Positions 34,407 to 42,377 of a DNA stretch of 64,000 bases are shown in pieces. Below the pieces are notes generated by a model that was not told where the DNA came from, searched no databases, and worked only from the letters and a program-made list of their open reading frames with translations. This DNA comes from Candidatus Bathyarchaeota archaeon. GTDB lineage: Archaea > Thermoproteota > Bathyarchaeia > Bathyarchaeales > Bathycorpusculaceae. How positions within the stretch are numbered: position 1 is the stretch's first letter; each line of letters starts with the position of its first letter. The translations under genes were made by a program, and so were the position numbers. Where the stretch lies: positions 682,001 to 746,000 of the forward strand of contig JAOZHT010000001.1 in NCBI GenBank assembly GCA_026014735.1. Direction: 5' to 3'.

Positions 34407-35785
34407 GCGCGAAGGCCGCTGACCCGCAGATACGTCGCCTCATCGGAGCCTACGTGGAAGCTAAAAAAGGTACAGTAACCGAGCAGTCAAACCAGACCCT
34501 TAAAGCATATTACCCCAACAGCGACACCTCCGAAGAATACACCTACAACCCCGCCCTAGCAAAAGAGAAAAAAATCCCCCTAATCGCACCCGGCAGCCCA
34601 ACTTTTCAGCGGATAATGCATGAGTGCCTCACCCAAGGCATACTCTGCCAGGTCGCGGTTAAGCCTAAGCCTGATTTTGAGGCGTTTCTTAGGCGACGCT
34701 TCAGAGAGGGCGCTTTTGCCTGCGTTGACTGCGAAAAGGTGCATGTCGGCGGCGGAGTGGTGAACGTCTGCGTTAAGCCTTCACCCTGTTATCACCGAGT
34801 AAACAACGCTAAAATCGCCTCTATAGATGCGGTTAAAAAGGAACCTGCACGGTACTACCAGTTCTATTTCTCAATTATCCTCCAAAACAAGCTGCGACCA
34901 AAAAGCGAAGAAATCCTGACTTTGCTGCTTGACGAAAAATACAACGTTATAGCAGTCGGGGATTTCGGCGACAAGAATCCACTGGATGATGAGGCTTTAG
35001 CGGCTGAAGATGTCAAGGTCAAGCTCAGAGCGGATGTCTTTGAAAAACTCAAGGCGACGGCTGATGAACACATCGCGGGTCTTTTGCGCAGCAAACTGGT
35101 GCTCTATGATTTTCAACTTGTCAGGGATAAGAAGGCTAAGCTGCGGAGCTACGAAAAACGTCTCAAGCGGGAACGCCGCGAACAAGTGATTTCCAAGAAG
35201 CTGGCGCTGGATTTTGATCCTTTGAAGTGGCAGGCTAACTGTGAAGCGCTGCTGCAGCGGGAGGAAGAATCCTACCTCACCCATGTCACCGTCAAGTTCC
35301 TAAACTTGCTTGTAATCAACACCTCCAAAGTCAAGTTCGAAGTCACCCTCGACAACCACGCAACCATACAGTCCACGATAACCCCCGGAGTTAACCATGA
35401 CATAGAAGTCGCTTGCCCGGTTTGCAAAAAACCCTTTGCGGAAGGCTTTGCCACCGAAGATGGTCTTTATGTATGCGGAGGATGCATCCGCCAATCTGTC
35501 GATACAGCCAAAATCTACTCCAAAAAGGCTTCGTTGGCGATGGATGAGACCATCCGTGAGTTCTTTGAATCGGATTCGGGTTTCGTTTGCTCGGTCTGCG
35601 GAAAAAAACACAGCCGCCTCCTCGAATTCAAATGCAGCCACGATAACTCCAGCGTATGCATCAACCACTATGACGTATGCGATGTCTGCGGAGCGGTCTT
35701 CTCTAAACTTAACCTCACCCCAACCGACGAGTTCCGCCGCCTGCTCTGTCCAAAACACGCCAAAAACAAGAAGGAGACCGCTTAA
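34403..35785 (+). CDS. Unrecognised multi-zinc-finger protein, second gene of the helicase module
   Basis: 460 residues from TTG 34403, overlapping the helicase stop (TTGA). I do not recognise a family. There is a Cys pair block CVDCEKVHVGG...CVKPSPCYH near residue 110, a long charged helical middle (RSYEKRLKRERREQVISKK), and then three zinc-ribbon-like blocks: CPVCKKPF...CGGC, CSVCGKKH...CSHD and CDVCG...CPKH. The layout suggests a DNA- or protein-binding adaptor that works with the helicase. Two bases after its stop the nuclease-like gene starts. Confidence 0.75.
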   Translation: MSAKAADPQIRRLIGAYVEAKKGTVTEQSNQTLKAYYPNSDTSEEYTYNPALAKEKKIPLIAPGSPTFQRIMHECLTQGILCQVAVKPKPDFEAFLRRRFREGAFACVDCEKVHVGGGVVNVCVKPSPCYHRVNNAKIASIDAVKKEPARYYQFYFSIILQNKLRPKSEEILTLLLDEKYNVIAVGDFGDKNPLDDEALAAEDVKVKLRADVFEKLKATADEHIAGLLRSKLVLYDFQLVRDKKAKLRSYEKRLKRERREQVISKKLALDFDPLKWQANCEALLQREEESYLTHVTVKFLNLLVINTSKVKFEVTLDNHATIQSTITPGVNHDIEVACPVCKKPFAEGFATEDGLYVCGGCIRQSVDTAKIYSKKASLAMDETIREFFESDSGFVCSVCGKKHSRLLEFKCSHDNSSVCINHYDVCDVCGAVFSKLNLTPTDEFRRLLCPKHAKNKKETA

Positions 35786-35786
35786 C

Positions 35787-36710
35787 TTGACCTATGTAAA
35801 GCTTAATGGGTTAATCGAAGAGATTTTGACGCGTTACCCCGACATTGACATCGGAGAATTTTTGCAGGATAACCTGCAGCTTCCGCCCTTTAAAGCTGAA
35901 GCGTTAGCTGCCCGAATAGAAAAACAAATCTGCCCCCAAACCAGCCAAACCCCAAAGCTGACCCGAAACCTCCTGCAGAAACCCATCGACACACAGGCGC
36001 CTGCCGCGGGCTGCGACTACGCGGTTGATTCCCTCTCACCGGGGGAATTTGAGCGCTTCATCCGCTGGCTCTTAGAGACGCTGGGTTACTGCATCGAAGC
36101 TGAATCGTTTCCTGCTACATCAGGCATGGATTTAGTTGCTGACAAAGACGGCACACGCGTGGCGGTTATGGCGCGCAGATACCCCCGAAACCTCGAGGTA
36201 ACCGATGCAATCATCTTAAATGCCAACGACGAAAAACGCATCTACCAATGCAGCAAAACCCTAGTCATAGCCACCGCATCCTTCACCTCCCAAGCCGCGC
36301 TTGACGCCCAAAACGGCGACATAGAGCTCTGGGACCTAGCCGCCCTCGCCGAAAAGATAGCACAGGCAGCCCAAAACGCCCAAGATAACCCGCAGTTCAG
36401 CTTTCCGCCCTTCAACGGTTCACTTCTGCAAAGCCTCCGCAAACTGGGGGAAACCAAAACCTTCCGCATCGAGTCACGTGGCCCAGAAAAATATGATTTG
36501 TACTTGCCGGGCGTGAGGTATCCGCTTTTAACCTTCCAAGTTTCTGAGGGCGCTGTGTCGAGCTGTGTTTTTCGAATTCGCTACAATGAGCCAGTGGTGG
36601 AATCCGCCGGTGAAGTGTTGATTGGCGGCGTCGGCGACGGCAGGGTGGAGCCCGATGAGGCTGATGCTTACGCTTTAATCGTTGAGTACCTTGAACACTT
36701 CATCAACTAA
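35787..36710 (+). CDS. Mrr-like restriction-endonuclease-fold protein with altered catalytic site
   Basis: About 307 residues from TTG 35787; an AAGGAGA lies upstream. The longer open frame to 35436 is a shadow of the previous gene. The middle ~110 residues follow the Mrr pattern: LSPGEFERFIRWLLETLGY, GMDLVADKDG, VAVMARRY, a CSKTLVIATASFTSQAAL segment, and IELWDLAALAE. In active Mrr enzymes the last strand reads QxK; here it is Met-Ala-Arg, so the catalytic Lys and Gln are missing. It may bind DNA without cutting. Third gene of the module with the helicase and zinc protein. Confidence 0.75.
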   Translation: MTYVKLNGLIEEILTRYPDIDIGEFLQDNLQLPPFKAEALAARIEKQICPQTSQTPKLTRNLLQKPIDTQAPAAGCDYAVDSLSPGEFERFIRWLLETLGYCIEAESFPATSGMDLVADKDGTRVAVMARRYPRNLEVTDAIILNANDEKRIYQCSKTLVIATASFTSQAALDAQNGDIELWDLAALAEKIAQAAQNAQDNPQFSFPPFNGSLLQSLRKLGETKTFRIESRGPEKYDLYLPGVRYPLLTFQVSEGAVSSCVFRIRYNEPVVESAGEVLIGGVGDGRVEPDEADAYALIVEYLEHFIN

Positions 36711-36782
36711 GCGTTTTTTTGACCCAAAAAACAAAACTTCTAAATGGTTGAGAAATAGAAGTAACAGCAGAAAGGGAACTTT

Positions 36783-37241
36783 ATGGAGAAAACCGTTGAC
36801 GCTGCCAAATCAATCGGCTACATAGATATCCGTGTCTTTGCACACGCAACCGAAAACCACGAGAAGGTCCAAGCAGCCACCAGAAACCTTTTTCCTGAAA
36901 AACTCCAAGAAACCCTGCTCTTCCAGAAAACCGCCTTAACTGGGCACTACTCCAACCCCATTACCCTCTTCACCGCCAAACTCACAGACCGCAGCCTGTT
37001 ACCCTCTGCACTGGACAAGCTTGGCCAAGGCCTAAGTGTTCTTGACCGTGAGCAGCTTGCCGAGGAGATTAAGCTGCATCTGGAAAAGGGCAACCTGTAC
37101 CTGCGTTTTGATAAGCAAGCTGCCTATTTAGGCTCAATAAAGTTTACCCAAACCGACCCCATTCACCTAAAAATCCACTTCAAGGACAAGACCGCTGAGC
37201 AAATCACTCAAATAGCAAAACAAGCTGGGTTGCTGCCATGA
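36783..37241 (+). CDS. COG1325-type RNA-binding protein (predicted exosome-associated)
   Basis: 152 residues. The start IGYIDIRVFAHATENHEKVQAA, the LFPEKL turn, LTGHYSNPITLF and LRFDKQAAYLG are the landmarks of COG1325, a ribosomal-L5-like-fold protein linked to the archaeal exosome. Starts at ATG with AAAGGGAAC upstream. The stop overlaps the rnp3 start by four bases. The COG1325-rnp3-rnp2 order is part of the archaeal exosome superoperon. Confidence 0.88.
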   Translation: MEKTVDAAKSIGYIDIRVFAHATENHEKVQAATRNLFPEKLQETLLFQKTALTGHYSNPITLFTAKLTDRSLLPSALDKLGQGLSVLDREQLAEEIKLHLEKGNLYLRFDKQAAYLGSIKFTQTDPIHLKIHFKDKTAEQITQIAKQAGLLP

Positions 37242-37972
37242 CCCGCATCTTCGCGGATTTGCACCTCAACGTCAACCCAGCGGACGTAAACCTTACAACG
37301 CAGGCTATCCAAAAGGCTGCAAAGCTGGGTTACCGCGCCGTCAGCATATGCTTCACTGGGCAACCTAACGATGCTCAAGCTCAAGCCTTGAAAGCCGCCT
37401 GCACCCAATCTGGCCTCGACTATGTTTCGCGTCTGGACTGCAAGCCCCGTAACCAAGAGGACCTGATGCGTTTTCTTCGTAAGTTCCGCCGCAAAGTCGA
37501 AGTTATCGGTGTAATCTGCGACCAGAAAGAGGTTGCAAGGCAAGCCGCCAAGGACCACCGCGTTGACCTCCTTAACTTCCCCAGCCTCGATTACCATAAG
37601 CGCTTCTTTGACCGAGCCGAAGCTGAACTTGCCAGCTGCTCCCAAGCCTCGCTGGAAGTGACAACTAAATCGCTGCTTGTCCTGGAGGGTCCTGCCCGGG
37701 TGAGGTTTCTGTCGAGTTTACGCCGGGAAGTTGCGCTTGCCCGGGAATTTCATGTGCCCGTGGTGGTTTCAAGCGGCGCTGGGGAACTTCGGTATATGCG
37801 TATGCCCCGTGACTTGGCGAGTCTAGCCTACCTGTTTGGCATGGATGAGTCTGAGGCGCTTGACGCTGTTTCCTCTGCTCCAATGGCGATTGTGGATCGT
37901 AACAGGGCAAAGTTAAGCTCCGGTTTTGTTGCTCCTGGGATAAGTCTTGTCAGGGAGGGCAACGCTGTTTGA
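37238..37972 (+). CDS. rnp3: RNase P protein component 3 (Rpp30)
   Basis: 244 residues of a PHP-like TIM barrel. The beginning FADLHLNVNP, the mid-part VEVIGVICDQKEVARQAAKD and RVDLLNFPS are typical of archaeal Rpp30. The C-terminal SSGAGELRYMRMPRDLASLAYLFG also fits. It pairs with Pop5 to activate the RNase P RNA for 5' maturation of tRNA. Four-base overlaps on both sides show tight coupling with COG1325 and rnp2. Confidence 0.93.
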   Translation: MTRIFADLHLNVNPADVNLTTQAIQKAAKLGYRAVSICFTGQPNDAQAQALKAACTQSGLDYVSRLDCKPRNQEDLMRFLRKFRRKVEVIGVICDQKEVARQAAKDHRVDLLNFPSLDYHKRFFDRAEAELASCSQASLEVTTKSLLVLEGPARVRFLSSLRREVALAREFHVPVVVSSGAGELRYMRMPRDLASLAYLFGMDESEALDAVSSAPMAIVDRNRAKLSSGFVAPGISLVREGNAV

Positions 37973-38280
37973 AGCGGGCTAAGCGGCGCTATTTAGCGGT
38001 GCAGCTTGAATGCGACGGGTTGCCTAGTGAACGCGAGTTTATGGATGCGGTTTGGGATTCGGTGACTGATCTCTTTGGGGAAGTGGGTGCGAGTTTAACT
38101 GGGCTGGCGTTGATTGAGGTTGATGTGGAGCGTAAGGTGTTTGTGCTTCGCACTTCTCTTGTGTCTTTGCCGTCGGTGCGGGCTTCTCTATCCGCGGTGA
38201 CTTCTGTGGCTGGGGCTGGGGCATCGCTGCATGTTTTGGCTGTTTCGGGGACGCTTAAGGCGCTTTTCTCCAACTTTTAA
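37969..38280 (+). CDS. rnp2: RNase P protein component 2 (Pop5)
   Basis: 103 residues from TTG 37969 (TTGA overlap with the previous stop). RRYLAVQLECDG at the start and FGEVGASLTGLALIEVD match Pop5; it forms a heterotetramer with Rpp30. In other archaea proteasome and exosome genes often follow, but here the operon ends and is followed by the inverted repeat ATGTAAA...TTTACAT (38288-38308). The remaining gap to 38461 holds promoter sequence only. Confidence 0.88.
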   Translation: MKRAKRRYLAVQLECDGLPSEREFMDAVWDSVTDLFGEVGASLTGLALIEVDVERKVFVLRTSLVSLPSVRASLSAVTSVAGAGASLHVLAVSGTLKALFSNF

Positions 38281-38461
38281 TTTTTGCTATGTAAAGGTTA
38301 TATTTACATTGTGACAATACAGACCGGAGTTAAGTCACATATTCTATTGGACAATCTTACAAAAGTATTGCAGAAACGTTTATCAACATCATGTAAGCGT
38401 TAGTTAGCGTTGCAAAAACGCGTTGGGAGAAACGCAAAAACAAGACAGAGAAGAGCATAAA

Positions 38462-39691
38462 ATGGACATAAGCGAATACTTCTTCAAAATGCCCCCTCTG
38501 AAAACAGAGGCCCTAATAGACGACACCACCCTTCGAGACGGCTTACAAATGCCCGGCTTAGCCGCAGCACCTAAAGACGCAGCCAAAATCGCGCAGCTGC
38601 TAAGCGAAGTCGGCGTTGAACGCATCGAACTATTCCACTACCAGGAACCAGACAAAAAAGCCGCTAAACTCATCAGCGACCTCAACTTGAACCTGCGGGT
38701 CGCCGGTTGGTGCCGAGCAGTCAAAGAAGACATCGATAGCGCCGTAAAATGCGGGTTCAAAGAAGTCGGCATCTCTCATCCCGTATCAGACATACACTTC
38801 AAAGCTAAATGGCCAGAAAAAACCCGCGAGCAAATACTCGCCAACGTCGTGGACGTAACCGAGTACGCGGCTAAAACCTGTGGCCTGCGTACCTTTGTCC
38901 ATGGGGAAGACAGCACCCGTGCTGACTGGGCCTTTGAATGCGACTTCATCAACGCCATCGCTGATGCAGGCGCGGAATGCTACCGAATCTGCGACACCGT
39001 CGGCATCGGCTTATCTGACCCCGCTGCGCCCCTGCCCCACGGTATCCCCGCGAAGGTTCTGGCGATAAAGAAGCAAACCCGCATAGGCGCCATAGAGGTG
39101 CATGCCCACGACGACTTTGGCAACGCCGTCGAAAACACGATGGCAGCGATCAAGGCGGCTTCGGGTGTGTGGGATAAAATCTACGCCAGCACCACCTATC
39201 TGGGCATTGGCGAGCGCGCTGGGAACGCGGAGACCGAAAAAGTCATCCTTAACCTTTACCTGCACTATGGCGACAGAAAGTTCGAGGGCAAAACCCAAAA
39301 GCTCAAGGCAGCCGCTGACTACATTGGCAAAGCCACGGGGTTTGTGGTTCCGCCTAACAAGGCAATCGTGGGCGACTACGGGTTTGCGCATGAAAGCGGC
39401 ATTCACACCCATGGCGTCCTCAACGACCCCTGGACCTATGAGCCTTATCCACCCGAGCTTGTCGGCAACATTCGCCGCTTAACCATAGGCAAGCAGTCTG
39501 GCAAGGGCATAATTAAACATAAAATCGCTGAGCTTGCAGGCAGCCAACCAAGCGACGAAACCGTGGCAGCGGTGGTGGAGCGCGTTAAAGCAATCTATGC
39601 CAACGGTCGTCGTGCCTCGCTTAAGGATGAGGAGTTCAAGAAGATCCTGAGGCTCCAGGGCGTTCTGCCGGAGACCAACGGTTGCCGCTGA
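38462..39691 (+). CDS. Homocitrate synthase / isopropylmalate synthase family enzyme (DRE-TIM)
   Basis: About 409 residues. IDDTTLRDGLQMPG carries the DRE-TIM metal and substrate motif, and VHAHDDFGNA the metal-binding HxH. STTYLGIGERAGN and GYGFAHESG-like (YGFAHESGIHTHG) complete the 2-oxoacid/acetyl-CoA condensing family. It lacks the regulatory LeuA C-terminal domain, so homocitrate synthase or a related acyl-CoA condensing enzyme is more likely than LeuA. The exact substrate is uncertain. ATG 38462 is chosen over ATG 38423. Confidence 0.85.
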   Translation: MDISEYFFKMPPLKTEALIDDTTLRDGLQMPGLAAAPKDAAKIAQLLSEVGVERIELFHYQEPDKKAAKLISDLNLNLRVAGWCRAVKEDIDSAVKCGFKEVGISHPVSDIHFKAKWPEKTREQILANVVDVTEYAAKTCGLRTFVHGEDSTRADWAFECDFINAIADAGAECYRICDTVGIGLSDPAAPLPHGIPAKVLAIKKQTRIGAIEVHAHDDFGNAVENTMAAIKAASGVWDKIYASTTYLGIGERAGNAETEKVILNLYLHYGDRKFEGKTQKLKAAADYIGKATGFVVPPNKAIVGDYGFAHESGIHTHGVLNDPWTYEPYPPELVGNIRRLTIGKQSGKGIIKHKIAELAGSQPSDETVAAVVERVKAIYANGRRASLKDEEFKKILRLQGVLPETNGCR

Positions 39692-39744
39692 GAAGCGAAA
39701 AAGAAAATAACCTATCCCTTCTTTTTTAGGGGCTGGGAAGCTCT

Positions 39745-39993
39745 ATGGTGGATATTTCCTTAATCGTGATTGTCAGCAACACGCTGGTTGTTTTCGCTAC
39801 TTTCGTAGCTACGCTTTATCGTATAAAGATTGAACGTGACCAAGTCCGGACGTTTAAAGAAAACGTGAATTCCAACCAGTGCCTAGACTTTTTTCGCAAA
39901 TATGTTCGGGCAGAGAGGTCAGCGATTTTAAAGATGGATAAGGCTGAACTGGAGAATTTTATAGATTACCTAGAGAAGCTCGGCGAAAAGTAG
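39745..39993 (+). CDS. Small membrane protein (82 aa)
   Basis: One N-terminal transmembrane helix (LIVIVSNTLVVFATFVATLY) followed by a charged ~55-residue helical tail ending LENFIDYLEKLGEK. ATG start with GGGAAGC nearby. No family is recognised. It lies 53 bases after the synthase gene on the same strand and could share its transcript. Confidence 0.55.
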   Translation: MVDISLIVIVSNTLVVFATFVATLYRIKIERDQVRTFKENVNSNQCLDFFRKYVRAERSAILKMDKAELENFIDYLEKLGEK

Positions 39994-40020
39994 CCTTGGC
40001 TTTTTCTGTTGCCTCCAGCG

Positions 40021-41376
40021 TTACCCTGTTGTGCCGTAGCCGCTCACAGTCACCTTCGCGCCACTTGAGCCAGATGCTGTTTTTGCGTCGACGATGATTG
40101 CCCAAACGATGCTCTGTGAGGGAAACAGGCTCTGCATTTCATCGTCGCTAAGCCACATTGAGGTGCTGTTGGTGAAGGTTTTGGTGAGCGGCGCCGAGAG
40201 GACGTTGTCGATGTATTCGATGCGTATTCGCACCACCACCGATTCGCCGTTTTGGAGGTTGCCGCTGACGGTTATTTTTGGTTTGAAGCTGTGGACGTTG
40301 CAGGCGTAGGTTTCTATGGTTGCGTTTTTGCCGAATTGTCCGCTGGTGCCCACTGGCACGTTGGTGCTTTCAAGGTTAAAGACGCTGCCGGCGCCGCTGA
40401 CCCAGACAGCATAGGGATTATGCACCCGCGCGGTCCAGTTGCCAAGAAAACTCACGCCGTCATCTATGATGGGGGCTCCTTCGCATGATTCGCCCAGATC
40501 GATGGCGAAGATGTCCACGGGGTTATCGGTGAAGGATTCAAAGACCACGCCCAAGAGCAGCGTCTGCTTCATGGTGCCGTCTACGCGCATCGCAACTTGG
40601 TTGGTGTGGGGTCCTTCGCCTAGCCAGAAGCGTACGTTCTGGATTTGGCTGTCGGAGAATTCTGCGAGTTCCTCAACTTTTATGCCTACGGCGTTGTCTT
40701 GGAGGTTAAAGGAGCATCGTGTGATGGTTGAGCTGGCATAGGAGCCTGTGGCGTTTTCTCCTTCGGGAGTGCGGAAAGCGACGCCTTGGGTGCAGTTGAT
40801 GAATTGGCAGTTTTCGATTTTGTTGTATTCGCTCCATGTGTTGGTGTTGGCGAATTCCAGCCCCACGCTGCAGTTGATGAATTTCGTGTCAGAAATGGTG
40901 GTGGCGAACGAGTTTTCCACGTGCACGGAGCCGCTGATGAGGGTTAAACCCGAAATCTGCATGTACTGCGAGGCGGTGTAGTCATCGCCACCAACCACGA
41001 TTCGGTGGCCATTGCCGTAAATGACTGCGCCGTCGCCACAGATTTTGGCGTTAAGCTTGTTTGTGACATAGATGTCGCTTGTGAACTGGTAGGTTCCTGA
41101 GTTAAGGTAGATGGATTTGCCTTCCCTGAGCGCCGAGTTTAGAGTGTCTGAGGCGCTTTGGGTTTGCTGGGACACATAGCCTGTGAGCATGTTTTTGAGT
41201 TTGTAGCCATCGCCATCTGGGGAGAGCACAAAGTCGTAGTTCACCACGCTGGTTATCATGGATGTGCGGGTTCCCTCCAGAATAAGGTAGGTGTTTAGGA
41301 TGGTGAGGACAAGCACTGCTGCCACGACGATGGTGAGAGCGCGTTTGGAGTAGATTTTTTTTAGGGTTTGCTTCAT
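40021..41376 (-). CDS. Membrane-anchored parallel beta-helix protein (451 aa)
   Basis: An N-terminal signal-anchor (ALTIVVAAVLVLTILNTYLIL) precedes a pectate-lyase-3/right-handed beta-helix domain: ALREGKSIYLNSGTYQF, then rungs such as GLTLISGSVHVENS and TISDTKFINCSVGLEF. The last ~100 residues form a beta-sandwich-like domain. Probably extracellular; enzymatic residues cannot be assigned. ATG 41376. A TATA-type block at 41507-41528 on this strand would give a leader of about 120 bases. Confidence 0.8.
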   Translation of the reverse strand: MKQTLKKIYSKRALTIVVAAVLVLTILNTYLILEGTRTSMITSVVNYDFVLSPDGDGYKLKNMLTGYVSQQTQSASDTLNSALREGKSIYLNSGTYQFTSDIYVTNKLNAKICGDGAVIYGNGHRIVVGGDDYTASQYMQISGLTLISGSVHVENSFATTISDTKFINCSVGLEFANTNTWSEYNKIENCQFINCTQGVAFRTPEGENATGSYASSTITRCSFNLQDNAVGIKVEELAEFSDSQIQNVRFWLGEGPHTNQVAMRVDGTMKQTLLLGVVFESFTDNPVDIFAIDLGESCEGAPIIDDGVSFLGNWTARVHNPYAVWVSGAGSVFNLESTNVPVGTSGQFGKNATIETYACNVHSFKPKITVSGNLQNGESVVVRIRIEYIDNVLSAPLTKTFTNSTSMWLSDDEMQSLFPSQSIVWAIIVDAKTASGSSGAKVTVSGYGTTG

Positions 41377-41490
41377 AGGGGCAGCTCAGAGGGTTTGCTA
41401 GCCATGGTGTTAGGCAACGTTAATTAAATTTGTTGAAAAAAACCATTTTGCCTTTGGGGCGGCATGGTTGCTGGCGGGTTTGGGTTGTCG

Positions 41491-41528
41491 CTGTTGCTCT
41501 GCCGCGTCTACCCCCCCTCTATTTATAG
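41491..41528 (-). promoter_or_regulatory. TATA-bearing block, copy B of a duplicated promoter-like sequence
   Basis: Minus-strand CTATAAATAG plus a seven-G run and TAGA is identical over 22 bases to 32584-32605. It is placed to drive the beta-helix gene ending at 40021. Confidence 0.5.
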
Positions 41529-41534
41529 GCTCAA

Positions 41535-41690
41535 CGGGTGGGGGTGTGTTTGGTTGGGTGTCTGCGTTTGCTGTGTGGTTTTGGGTTTTTGTGGGCGTTT
41601 GTTTTGTTTTTTGTTTTTCTGTTGGTTGGTTGCCGCGGGCTTGTTTTGGGTTTGTGCTTTGGTTGTTGGGTTTTTTTGTTGTTTTGGGGC
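41535..41690. other. 156-base tract with no adenine on the plus strand
   Basis: Between 41535 and 41690 the plus strand contains only G, T and C, mostly G and T. It lies exactly between a minus-strand TATA block (41528) and the plus-strand TATA-like TTTAAATATC (from 41694). Several GGG runs could form quadruplexes. Frames crossing it are low-complexity and not called as genes. Confidence 0.8.
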
Positions 41691-41708
41691 AAGTTTAAAT
41701 ATCGCTAG

Positions 41709-41765
41709 TGATATCGTTGGTGATAATCAAATGTGATATCGATATTGATATCGGAATTGATATTA
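41709..41765 (+). promoter_or_regulatory. Five tandem TGATATCG-type iterons before the PadR operon
   Basis: TGATATCG or close variants begin at 41709, 41721, 41734, 41746 and 41758, a spacing of 12-13 bases, and end at the ATG of the PadR gene. The core GATATC is palindromic. The TATA-like TTTAAATATC just upstream places the transcription start inside the array, so a bound protein would block transcription. Confidence 0.7.
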
Positions 41766-42377
41766 ATGAACGACCAAGAAAAACAAGACCTAAACGAACT
41801 CAAACACCAAATGCGCGCACAAAAACACCTCATGTTCCACCGCCGCAACTGGCTCCGCCACAACGCCATGGTCCCCAAAGGCTTCCTACGCTACCACGTC
41901 CTAGAAGCCCTCAGCGACAAACCCATGTCAGGCAGCGAACTCATGGAAGAAATCCAGAAACGCGCCGGCGGACACTGGAAACCCAGCCCCGGCTCCATCT
42001 ACCCCCTGCTCGCATGGCTCCAAGACAACAGATACATAGCTGAATTGCCCCATGAAAACGGGCTTAAACGCTACCAGCTAACCGCAAGCGGCAAAGAATT
42101 CTTCGAGGAACAAAGCAAAGCACGCGAAAAATTCCGCGAAGACGCCGGCTTTATGGCTTACCCCTTCTTTGGCCGCTCCTTAGGAAAGATACCTGAAGAG
42201 AAAACCAACGAGATTCGCCAATCCATGAAGCGGCTGCTTGTAGCCTCGCTTAAGCTGGGCAAAACCTTCAAGGAAAACTACTCTGAGCAGGACCTTAACG
42301 AAGCCCTCAAAACCCTAAATGAAGCCTCCGACAAGCTCGAGGCACTCAACGCAAAGCGGCAGGGCGAGAAAGCATGA
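41766..42377 (+). CDS. PadR-family transcription regulator
   Basis: About 203 residues from ATG 41766. The winged helix matches PadR: FLRYHVLEALSDKPMSGSELMEEIQK, then WKPSPGSIYPLLAWLQD and a YQLTASGKEFFEEQ wing. The C-terminal half is helical and probably dimerises. It overlaps the ABC ATPase gene by four bases and is the first gene of a PadR-ABC-ABC operon, the usual set-up of drug-induced repressors of their own efflux pump. A GTG at 41733 is in frame but lies within the iterons. Confidence 0.9.
   Translation: MNDQEKQDLNELKHQMRAQKHLMFHRRNWLRHNAMVPKGFLRYHVLEALSDKPMSGSELMEEIQKRAGGHWKPSPGSIYPLLAWLQDNRYIAELPHENGLKRYQLTASGKEFFEEQSKAREKFREDAGFMAYPFFGRSLGKIPEEKTNEIRQSMKRLLVASLKLGKTFKENYSEQDLNEALKTLNEASDKLEALNAKRQGEKA

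Noticed and set aside
35436-35786. N-terminal extension of the Mrr-like gene
   Set aside because: This stretch is a shifted reading of the zinc-finger gene. The TTG at 35787, just after that gene's stop, is the natural start.
32400-36710. Classic DISARM or type I restriction-modification system
   Set aside because: There is no methyltransferase, DrmA/DrmB-like gene or specificity subunit; only a SNF2 helicase, a zinc protein and a degenerate Mrr are present.
41464-41736. Two overlapping frames rich in Phe, Cys, Val and Trp
   Set aside because: They arise from the adenine-free G/T tract and are not protein-like.
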